64,000 nt of DNA from Planctomycetota bacterium (lineage in GTDB: Bacteria; Planctomycetota; UBA1135; GCA-002686595): assembly GCA_002683825.1 (NCBI GenBank), contig NYUD01000031.1, positions 1 to 64,000 on the forward strand, read 5' to 3'. This document shows, in pieces, positions 34,938-42,525 of the stretch; the first letter of the stretch is position 1; every line of letters starts with the position of its first letter. Under the pieces are notes generated by a model. The model searched no databases. It had not been told where the DNA came from and saw only the letters and a list, made by a program, of their open reading frames with translations. The position numbers and the translations under genes were made by a program.

Positions 34938-36728
34938 ATGATGGCTGTTGGCAACCTCCTCCGCGCCTTCGTTTGCCTGCTGTTCGTAGTCGGCTGCTCG
35001 GGCGGCGAGGGCAAAGACGCCCTGTCGGCACCCGGTGGGCCGCTCAACGCGGTTCTGATCTCCATGGACACGACACGCGCCGACGCCCTGGGGTGCTATG
35101 GACGGAAGCCCGCTGTGACGCCGAATATCGACCGTGTGGCTTCGGAGGGCATCGTGTTCGAGCGGGCCTACACGGTGGCGCCATTGACGTTGCCGTCCCA
35201 CGCTTCCATGTTGACAGGCCTGTTTCCCGTACGGCATTCGCTGCGCGAGAACGGACTCTGGCCGCTACCTCCGGAAGCGGACACCTTGGCCGAGCGCGCG
35301 CGCGCCGCCGGCTTTCAGACCGCAGCCTTCGTCGCTGCGGTGGTTCTGGATCCGACCTTCGGCTTGTCCCAGGGCTTCGACGTCTACGAGGGACCCCAGC
35401 AACCTCAGCAATCGGATTCGAGCCACTACACGGAGCGCTCGGGTTCGGAAGTGGTCGCCGGCGCCCTGGCCTGGCTGGAAAAACGCGACCCTGAGCGCGG
35501 CTTTTTCATCTGGGTGCACCTCTTCGAACCGCACCAACCCTACGCACCGCCGGCGAGGCATCGCAAGGGCGCCCTGAAACAGGACCCCTACCTCGGAGAA
35601 ATCGCCACCCTGGACGAGCACATCGGAACGTTGCTCGACGGCCTCGAAAGACTGGGGCTCGCGGAGGAAAGCTTGATCGCCCTCGTCGGAGACCACGGCG
35701 AGTCCCTCGGCGAACACGGGGAGCTCAGCCACGCGGTGTTCTGCTACGAAGCGGTCCTGCGGGTGCCGTGGATTCTGCGCTTTCCCAACGGTTGGCGGCG
35801 TGGTGAACGCTGCCAGGGGATCGTATCGGTCGTCGACGTGTTTCCCACCCTGGCCCGTGGCATGGGCTTGGCTACGCCGGATTCGATCGACGGCGTCGAC
35901 CTGTGGCGAGAGCCGAGCTCTGAGCGAGGCGTCTACTTCGAGTCGTACTCGGGGTATCTATCCTTCGGGATGAGCCCGTTGGTCGGATGGATCGATCGGG
36001 GGGGAAAGTATCTGCACAGTTCTGCACCGGAGTTTTTCGATCCGCCGAATGATCCCGATGAGAAGAGAAACCTCGCCTCCGATCGCGCGGACGAGCTCGA
36101 ACGCTACCGACGCTCGATCGCGCAGGTGGCCGAAGCATCGGCCTTGAACCCCGAGCAAGCCCCGCCCATCGACAGCGAACTGCTCCGCGGGATTCAAGGG
36201 CTGGGCTATGTCACTACGCCGGGGGTGGAGGCGCAATTGCCGCCACCGCTCGCGCCTTCGAAGCTCCCGGCACCGGTCGATGAATCGCAGAATTACTCCG
36301 ACACATTGATCGGACTCGCCCACCTGAACGAGGAACATCTGCAACAGGCGGAGACGATCCTCTCAGGAGTCGTCTCGCGCAACCCTGACAACTACGTGGC
36401 GCGAGAAAAGCTCGCCAACTGTTTGATGCGCCAAATGCGATCGGACGAGGCGCTCCCGCACTTGCAACGACTCGTTCAGCAACGTCCTATGTTCGCCGGC
36501 TCTCACTTCAACTACGCCAGCTGCCTGCGCGATGCGGACAGGGTGGAGGAAGCGATCGCAGCCTACTGGCAGGCCGTCGAGCTGGAACCGAAGTTCCTTT
36601 TCATGGACACGCTCATGCGCTATCTGCGAGAGCAACAACGCCCCGCGCAGGAAGCAAATGCGTTCGTGGAGCGCTATGACGCTCTACGCGCCGCCCGCCT
36701 CGGCACGCGGCGGGGTTCGGGATCGTGA
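34938..36728 (+). CDS. Sulfatase-like TPR lipoprotein, first paralog
   Basis: The 596-residue protein begins with a lipoprotein signal (lipobox VVGC, Cys20). The sulfatase-superfamily domain starts at VLISMDTTRADALGCYG with metal ligand Asp44. The nucleophile site is LTLPSHASMLTG with Thr84 in place of Cys or Ser and His instead of the usual Arg. VGDHGESLGEHG carries the second metal site. FESYSGYLSFGMSPLVGW, then GKYLHS and LGY close the catalytic part near residue 430. The last 150 residues are TPR units (NPDNYVAREKLANCLMRQ). Two close paralogs follow, so this is a tandem family. It is probably an envelope hydrolase or transferase; substrate unknown. Confidence 0.85.
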   Translation: MMAVGNLLRAFVCLLFVVGCSGGEGKDALSAPGGPLNAVLISMDTTRADALGCYGRKPAVTPNIDRVASEGIVFERAYTVAPLTLPSHASMLTGLFPVRHSLRENGLWPLPPEADTLAERARAAGFQTAAFVAAVVLDPTFGLSQGFDVYEGPQQPQQSDSSHYTERSGSEVVAGALAWLEKRDPERGFFIWVHLFEPHQPYAPPARHRKGALKQDPYLGEIATLDEHIGTLLDGLERLGLAEESLIALVGDHGESLGEHGELSHAVFCYEAVLRVPWILRFPNGWRRGERCQGIVSVVDVFPTLARGMGLATPDSIDGVDLWREPSSERGVYFESYSGYLSFGMSPLVGWIDRGGKYLHSSAPEFFDPPNDPDEKRNLASDRADELERYRRSIAQVAEASALNPEQAPPIDSELLRGIQGLGYVTTPGVEAQLPPPLAPSKLPAPVDESQNYSDTLIGLAHLNEEHLQQAETILSGVVSRNPDNYVAREKLANCLMRQMRSDEALPHLQRLVQQRPMFAGSHFNYASCLRDADRVEEAIAAYWQAVELEPKFLFMDTLMRYLREQQRPAQEANAFVERYDALRAARLGTRRGSGS

Positions 36729-36829
36729 ATCGGGTGGAAGTTCTCCTGACACCGTCCGCCCCGATTCGCGTCCCCGAACCCGGCACCGTATCGCCGATCG
36801 CCACATCGCTCCCGTAGAATGCCGCGACT

Positions 36830-38581
36830 GTGCTTGCATCCTTCTCACGAAAGGTCTTCAGGCTCTGTCTCTGGGCCCCCCTCGCACTCGTTGCGGTCGC
36901 AGCCTGTGGGAACGGCGCTTCCTCCGAACGTCCATCGTGCTTGCTGATCACGCTCGACACCACGCGCGTCGACGCCCTCGGCGCCTATGCGCAGGCGCAA
37001 ACACCGCACCTCGACCGGCTCTCCTCCGAAGGTGTTGTTTTCGACAACGTCTACACGCCTGTTCCGTTGACGCTGCCCGCCCATGCGAGCCTCATGTCGG
37101 GGCTCTATCCCCTACGGCACGGTGTGCGCGACAATGGATCGCTGCCCTTGCCGAAGGAGGCGCTGACCCTGGCGGAGGCGGCACAGGAGAACGGCTTTCA
37201 GACCGCAGCCTTTGTTGGCGCGGTCGTGTTGGATGCGAGCTTCGGCCTGGACCAGGGCTTCGATACGTACGACGGCCCAGGGCCTGGAAAGCAGCACTCC
37301 GAACGCTCGGCCGCCGATGTGGTGGACGCGGCCCTTCATTGGTGGGCGAAGTGCGACAGGACGCGCCCATACTTTCTGTGGGTGCATTTCTACGACCCGC
37401 ATACGCCCTATGCACCGCCGAAGGATCTCGGCGGCGCGAACCTCCGGGAAAACTACGCTGGAGAACTCGCGTATGTCGATCGTGAACTCGAGCGCCTCTT
37501 GGCCCGCCTGCGCGCTGACGATGCGCTGGAGGAGACCCTCACGGTCGTCGTGTCGGATCACGGGGAGGGGTTCGGCGAACACGAAGAAAACGGCCACAGC
37601 GTCTTCTGCTTCGACACGACCTTGCGCATCCCCCTGATCGTACGGCCGCCGAAATCCAACCCCGGGCGTTTCGAACCGGGAACCCGCTCGGGGGAGTTGC
37701 TCAGCTTGGTAGACCTCTACCCGACAATTGCCGAGGCTTTGGGCTTTGCGAACCCCAGCGACCTGGACGGCAGGAGTTTTTGGGGCGCGCCCATCGGTGA
37801 CGACCACGGCGTATATTTCGAGTCGTACTATGGCTACTTCTCCTTCGGGTGGAGTCCGTTGACCGGTTGGATCGACCGAACGGGCAAGTACATTCACTCG
37901 ACCGAACCGCTCTTCTTCGACATCAGCAAGGATCCCGGCGAAACTCGAAACCTCTTTGCGGAAGAGGATGAACGCGTGCGCAAGCACCGGACCCGCGTGG
38001 CGCGTCTAGCGAAGCGCAGGACCATGGAGGCCGATGCCGTCACGCCCTCCGACAAGGCGCTTCTCGATGGGATTCGTGGCCTGGGCTACGCGTCGCTGGG
38101 CGGAGCGGAGGCGCGTTTCCCGCACCCCCTGGAAAACACCGGACTTCCCAACCCCGAAAGAATGGGCGCGCTCTACGAGCGCGCACTCGAGGGGGTAGAG
38201 CTCGGAAAACAGGACAAGCTGGAGGAGGCGGAGAGGATCTTCCGCCAGGTGCTCAGCGAGAACCCGCGGAATTACTTCGTACTGGATCACCTGGCCACGT
38301 GCCTCTTTCGAACCCAACGCTACGTCGAAGCGGCGGAGACGTTACGCACCCTGCTCCGAGACAGCCCCAGCCAGCCGGCCGAGGTGTGGGTCAAGCTGGG
38401 CTATGCCGAGCAGGCTGCGCAGCGCACCGACCGGGCGATAGAGGCCTTCGAACGCGCGGTTGCCTTGGCGCCTAGCACCGAAGCGCTGGAGATCCTGATC
38501 CCGCTGTTACGCGGCCGCAACCAAGACGAACGCGCCAGGTTCTACGCAGAAAAACTTCGCACCCTGCAGGCCGAAGGATGA
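36830..38581 (+). CDS. Sulfatase-like TPR lipoprotein, second paralog
   Basis: The start is a GTG at 36830, giving 583 residues with a lipobox AVAAC (Cys26). The layout is the same as in the gene before: LLITLDTTRVDALG, nucleophile block LTLPAHASLMSG with Thr81, VSDHGEGFGEHE, then FESYYGYFSFGWSPLTGW and GKYIHS, and GLGY before a TPR tail (NPRNYFVLDHLATCLFRT). The gap to the previous gene is 101 bp. The stop overlaps the start of the DNA methyltransferase gene by 4 bp (ATGA), so the two are translationally coupled although their products act on opposite sides of the membrane. Confidence 0.85.
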   Translation: MLASFSRKVFRLCLWAPLALVAVAACGNGASSERPSCLLITLDTTRVDALGAYAQAQTPHLDRLSSEGVVFDNVYTPVPLTLPAHASLMSGLYPLRHGVRDNGSLPLPKEALTLAEAAQENGFQTAAFVGAVVLDASFGLDQGFDTYDGPGPGKQHSERSAADVVDAALHWWAKCDRTRPYFLWVHFYDPHTPYAPPKDLGGANLRENYAGELAYVDRELERLLARLRADDALEETLTVVVSDHGEGFGEHEENGHSVFCFDTTLRIPLIVRPPKSNPGRFEPGTRSGELLSLVDLYPTIAEALGFANPSDLDGRSFWGAPIGDDHGVYFESYYGYFSFGWSPLTGWIDRTGKYIHSTEPLFFDISKDPGETRNLFAEEDERVRKHRTRVARLAKRRTMEADAVTPSDKALLDGIRGLGYASLGGAEARFPHPLENTGLPNPERMGALYERALEGVELGKQDKLEEAERIFRQVLSENPRNYFVLDHLATCLFRTQRYVEAAETLRTLLRDSPSQPAEVWVKLGYAEQAAQRTDRAIEAFERAVALAPSTEALEILIPLLRGRNQDERARFYAEKLRTLQAEG

Positions 38582-39417
38582 GCGAGCGCAACCGGATCGT
38601 CCTGGCCGACAACCTCACCTATCTGCGCACGCTGGCGGATGGGATCGCCTCGTTGATTTATATCGATCCACCTTTCAACACGGGCAAACGCCAGGAGCGC
38701 AAACGCATCTCCACGGTGCGCGACGAAAAGGGTGACCGCACCGGATTCGGGGGCAAGCGCTATCGAACGGTCGAGCTCTCAACGTCCGGCTACGACGACA
38801 CCTTCGACGATTTCCTGAGTTTCCTCACCCCTCGCCTCCAAGAGGCATGGCGCATCCTGCAGCCGAAGGGCAGCCTGTTCCTGCACCTCGACTACCGTGA
38901 GGTGCACTACGCCAAGGTACTTCTGGATCGACTGTTCGGCCGCAGGTGCTTTCAAAACGAGATCATCTGGGCCTACGACTACGGCGCGCGCACGAAGAAG
39001 CGCTGGTCCGCCAAGCACGACAACATCCTTTGGTACACGCGCGATCCCGAAGACTACGTCTTCCGCTTCGAAGAGATGGATCGCATCCCCTACATGGCAC
39101 CGGGGCTCGTAGGAGAAGAAAAAGCCAGGCGCGGCAAGACGCCCACCGACGTCTGGTGGCACACGATCGTCAGTCCGAACAGCAAGGAGAAGACGGGCTA
39201 TGCCACCCAGAAACCTCTCGGTGTGTTGGAACGTATCGTCAAGGTGCATTCAAACCCGGGGGACCTGGTGGTCGACTTCTTCGCCGGCAGCGGAACCACC
39301 GCAGAGGCGGCGGCCAAAAACGACCGGCGCTTCCTGATGGTCGACCGAAACCCCGAAGCGGTCGAACGGATGCGAGAACGCCTGGGCAAGTACGACGTGG
39401 AAATCATCGAGCCATGA
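38578..39417 (+). CDS. Orphan DNA (N4/N6) methyltransferase, beta-class order
   Basis: The 279-residue protein belongs to the N6-adenine/N4-cytosine DNA methylase family. Motif IV, IDPPFNTGK, is at residues 29-37 and motif I, VVDFFAGSGTTAEAA, lies near residue 227, so the order is that of beta-class enzymes. NEIIWAYDYG, KHDNILWYTR and ATQKPLGVLERIV are typical of this group. There is no restriction enzyme, specificity subunit or phage gene nearby. It is placed between two sulfatase-like lipoprotein genes with ATGA overlaps on both sides, so it is expressed with them. It may mark DNA for regulation; the recognition sequence cannot be read from the protein. Confidence 0.88.
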   Translation: MSERNRIVLADNLTYLRTLADGIASLIYIDPPFNTGKRQERKRISTVRDEKGDRTGFGGKRYRTVELSTSGYDDTFDDFLSFLTPRLQEAWRILQPKGSLFLHLDYREVHYAKVLLDRLFGRRCFQNEIIWAYDYGARTKKRWSAKHDNILWYTRDPEDYVFRFEEMDRIPYMAPGLVGEEKARRGKTPTDVWWHTIVSPNSKEKTGYATQKPLGVLERIVKVHSNPGDLVVDFFAGSGTTAEAAAKNDRRFLMVDRNPEAVERMRERLGKYDVEIIEP

Positions 39418-41135
39418 GACGCCCGTGGCCTGCACTCGTCGCTTGCATTCTTGCGGCGTGCGGCTCGAAGGATCCGCCTGCCGCGTCTTCTGTTCTCATC
39501 ACCCTCGACACGACGCGCGCGGACGCGCTCGGGGCCTTCGGCGGTACAGCGGCGACGCCTGCACTGGATCGTCTCGCGACCCGCGGCGTCATCTTCGAGC
39601 GAGCACTGACCGTGGCGCCGCTGACACTTCCGGCCCACGCGTCGATGTTGACGGGGCTCTACCCGCCGCGCCATGGGATCCGCGACAACGGCTTTGCTCC
39701 CCTGCCGCAATCCGCACACACGGTGGCCGAAAAGGCCCGCGCGGCCGGCTTCCAAACGGCAGCCTTCGTCGCGGCGGTCGTGCTTGAACCCACCTTCGCC
39801 CTCGACCAGGGCTTCGATGTCTTCGACGCACCCCAAGCTCTCGAGACGCCGTCGACACACATCGGCCATCGCTCGGGCGACGAGGTCATCGCAAACGCAC
39901 TGGAGTGGCTACACCATCGGAAGGCAGGGCAACCGTTCTTCCTCTGGGTGCACCTTTTCGAACCCCACGCTCCCTACACGGCGCCGGACGACTTGCTCGA
40001 GGCCCACGACGGCAACGCCTACCTGGCCGAGGTCGCCCTTCTGGATCGCTTCCTGGCGCCGCTCTTGAAGGAGCTCGAAGAGCTCGAGGACCCGACCAGT
40101 CTCCTGGTCGTCGCCGACCACGGCGAAGGCCTGGGAGAGCACCGAGAAGAGACCCACGGATACTTCCTGTATCAGGCGACGCTGTCCGTCCCCATGGTCC
40201 TCGTGCGGAGCGACGGCGCGCGGGCGGCGGAACGAAGCCCCGCCGTCGTCAGCGTGGTCGACGTCGCGCCGACCCTGTGCGCGGCGATGGGCCTTGTCTC
40301 CGAGAACGACATCGACGGCGTGAGCCTCTTCGAAGGAGATCCTGAGGCTACGCGCGGGGTTTACTTCGAGAGCTACGCCGGGCACCTCTCTTTCGGGTGG
40401 ACCCCCATCGCCGGATGGGCGGACGCGCGCGGGAAGTACATCCACAGTTCCAGCCCGGAGTTCTACGAGACTCTCAGCGATCCCGGGGAACAGAACAACC
40501 TCATGGATTCCCATCCCGACGTCGAAGACTATCTCCGTTCGCTGGCGCAGCTCGGCGAACTGCAAAGTCTGCCTTCCGAAAAGAGCACGCAAACAGCTCC
40601 GGAGCTCATGGATCAGATCCGTGCCCTGGGCTACGCGTCGACCGGCGCTAGCGTCGAAGAGCTGCCGAAGCCCCTGGACGAGAACGAGGGCCCCAACCCC
40701 CACGACAGCTCGCTCGAATTGCAGCGCACGCTGATGGCTGCCGACATCTACAACCAGGGGCGAATCGAGCCGGCGCTAAGACTCATTGATTCGATCCTCA
40801 GGAAGAACCCCGGGAATTTGCGCAGCCTGGAGATGCGAATCAACTGTCTCTTGTTGTTGCAGCGCAACGCGGAGGCGATCGAGCCGCTGCAGGAGTACCT
40901 TCGGCGAACGCCCGGGCGCGCCATCGACCACTTCAACCTGGCCGTCTGTCTGCACGGTGAAGGCCGTGCCGAAGATGCGATCGAGAGCTACCGCCGGGCG
41001 CTGCAAGGGGAGTCGAACAGACCCGCCTGGCTGCCTGACTTCCTCAGGCTGCTTCGCTCGCAGGGTCTCGCGGAAGAGGCGCGCCGGTGGAATCGTCGGT
41101 TTTCGGCCCCTTCAGGATCTTCCTCGGGAAACTAG
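39414..41135 (+). CDS. Sulfatase-like TPR lipoprotein, third paralog
   Basis: The start is the ATG at 39414, which overlaps the methyltransferase stop (ATGA) and begins a lipoprotein signal with lipobox ILAAC (Cys16). The product has 573 residues. It repeats the plan of the two upstream paralogs: VLITLDTTRADALGAFG, LTLPAHASMLTG with Thr71, VADHGEGLGEHR, FESYAGHLSFGWTPIAGW, GKYIHS, LGYAS and a C-terminal TPR region (LRKNPGNLRSLEMRINCL). The identical architecture points to duplication within the locus followed by divergence. moaA starts 38 bp after the stop. Confidence 0.85.
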   Translation: MRRPWPALVACILAACGSKDPPAASSVLITLDTTRADALGAFGGTAATPALDRLATRGVIFERALTVAPLTLPAHASMLTGLYPPRHGIRDNGFAPLPQSAHTVAEKARAAGFQTAAFVAAVVLEPTFALDQGFDVFDAPQALETPSTHIGHRSGDEVIANALEWLHHRKAGQPFFLWVHLFEPHAPYTAPDDLLEAHDGNAYLAEVALLDRFLAPLLKELEELEDPTSLLVVADHGEGLGEHREETHGYFLYQATLSVPMVLVRSDGARAAERSPAVVSVVDVAPTLCAAMGLVSENDIDGVSLFEGDPEATRGVYFESYAGHLSFGWTPIAGWADARGKYIHSSSPEFYETLSDPGEQNNLMDSHPDVEDYLRSLAQLGELQSLPSEKSTQTAPELMDQIRALGYASTGASVEELPKPLDENEGPNPHDSSLELQRTLMAADIYNQGRIEPALRLIDSILRKNPGNLRSLEMRINCLLLLQRNAEAIEPLQEYLRRTPGRAIDHFNLAVCLHGEGRAEDAIESYRRALQGESNRPAWLPDFLRLLRSQGLAEEARRWNRRFSAPSGSSSGN

Positions 41136-41173
41136 CCGGTTCCGCTTGTCCCATGGCACGGGCATAATTCCCG

Positions 41174-42229
41174 ATGGACATGCCTGGAACCGATCAACTC
41201 AAGGGGGAGGCACACCTCGACCGCCTCGGGCGGCCCCTGACGAACCTCCGCCTCTCCGTCACGGATCGTTGCAATCTGCGCTGCAGCTACTGCATGCCGG
41301 AGGAAACATACACGTGGCTGCCACGCGCTGACATTCTCAGCTTCGAGGAAAGCGCCGACCTGGTCGACGCGTTTTGTGACGTCGGCGTGCGTAGGGTGCG
41401 GCTGACCGGCGGCGAACCGCTCTTGCGAAGGGGACTCACCACCCTGGTCCGACTCCTGGCCGCCAAGCCGGCCATCGAAGATCTGGCCATGACAACGAAC
41501 GCCATTCTCTTGGATGAGATGGCCATCCCGCTGAAGCAGGCCGGCATGGGGCGCCTGACCGTCAGCCTCGATACTTTGCGAGCCGACCGTTTTCGAGAGC
41601 TGGCGCGATGCGATGAACTCGATCGTGTTGTGAGTGGAATCGACGCGGCCCAAAGCGCGGGTTTTGTGGGCACCAAGCTGAACGTCGTCGTCATGAAAGG
41701 ATTCAATGACGACGAGATATTCGACTTGCTCGATTTCGGGCGCGAACGCGGAATCGAAGTACGCTTCATCGAATACATGGATGTGGGAGGAGCGACCCGC
41801 TGGCGGCCTGAGTCGGTGGTTTCAAAGCGAGAGTTGATGGAGCGATTGGAGCTGAAGTATGGCGACGTGAAAGCCGTTTCCCACACGCACCAGGCGGCAC
41901 CTGCCGAACGCTACCAGTTGGGTGACGGGACGCGGTTTGGAGTCATCGCCTCGCAAACGGCTCCGTTCTGTCGCACCTGCGATCGTTCGCGCCTGACCGC
42001 GGACGGGATGTGGTACCTCTGCCTGTACGCGCGAATCGGTCTGGATCTGCGGGAGGTTCTACGCGCGGGAACGCCGCGGGGCGTGATCGCGCAACGGATC
42101 CGCCGCGCCTGGGGCGCTCGGGCGGACCGGGCTGCAGAGGAGCGCAGCCTCCTCGGAAATCGAACCGGCCTGGCCGCCGAGGAGCTGCGCTCCGATCCCC
42201 ATCTCGAGATGCACACCCGGGGTGGCTAG
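41174..42229 (+). CDS. moaA: GTP 3',8-cyclase MoaA
   Basis: The 351-residue protein is the radical-SAM enzyme of the first step of molybdopterin synthesis, turning GTP into 3',8-cyclo-7,8-dihydro-GTP. The N-terminal [4Fe-4S] motif is in TDRCNLRCSYCMPEE (CxxxCxxC), with LTGGEPLLRRG after it. The second cluster is formed by FCRTCDRSRL and a further Cys in YLCLYA. The C terminus is slightly longer than usual and lacks the common GG end that activates the enzyme, ending in HTRGG, which may serve the same purpose. No other molybdopterin genes are in the window. Confidence 0.95.
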   Translation: MDMPGTDQLKGEAHLDRLGRPLTNLRLSVTDRCNLRCSYCMPEETYTWLPRADILSFEESADLVDAFCDVGVRRVRLTGGEPLLRRGLTTLVRLLAAKPAIEDLAMTTNAILLDEMAIPLKQAGMGRLTVSLDTLRADRFRELARCDELDRVVSGIDAAQSAGFVGTKLNVVVMKGFNDDEIFDLLDFGRERGIEVRFIEYMDVGGATRWRPESVVSKRELMERLELKYGDVKAVSHTHQAAPAERYQLGDGTRFGVIASQTAPFCRTCDRSRLTADGMWYLCLYARIGLDLREVLRAGTPRGVIAQRIRRAWGARADRAAEERSLLGNRTGLAAEELRSDPHLEMHTRGG

Positions 42230-42320
42230 GACGGGTCGCGGGCGACCCTCCGCCAAGCTGGCAGGGCCCCTCGAAGGTCCTTTGGGCCGAAGTTGAGGGT
42301 CAGATACGCCTCGTTAGCAA

Positions 42321-42338
42321 ACCACAAGATTTTGTGGT
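42321..42338. promoter_or_regulatory. Candidate NrdR box upstream of nrdA
   Basis: The 18-bp palindrome ACCACAAGATTTTGTGGT fits the NrdR operator pattern acaCwAtATaTwGtgt at the C, A, central AT, T and G positions. It lies about 190 bp before the chosen nrdA start and in the only sizeable gap before the nrdAB genes. NrdR boxes usually come in pairs about 31 bp apart; no second good copy is seen, so this is a single-site call. The rest of the 42230-42525 gap shows nothing else. Confidence 0.5.
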
Positions 42339-42525
42339 GCCGCTTGCTTGTGACCCCACCCATAGCGGTCTAGCCTACTCGGCCCGCGTCTGGGAGAGGA
42401 GGAGGCCTGCCGGCGGTTTCCCCGGAGCCAACGGGAAGCCGACACAGGGCCTCCGGTCTTCTCCGCCCCGCCAAGACCCCCATCACCTCGCCCCCAGCCC
42501 CATCGCAAAGCCGCAACCAACGACG

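Noticed and set aside
38578-39417. Restriction-modification system around the DNA methyltransferase
   Set aside because: No nuclease, helicase or specificity gene is adjacent; both neighbours are sulfatase-like lipoproteins.
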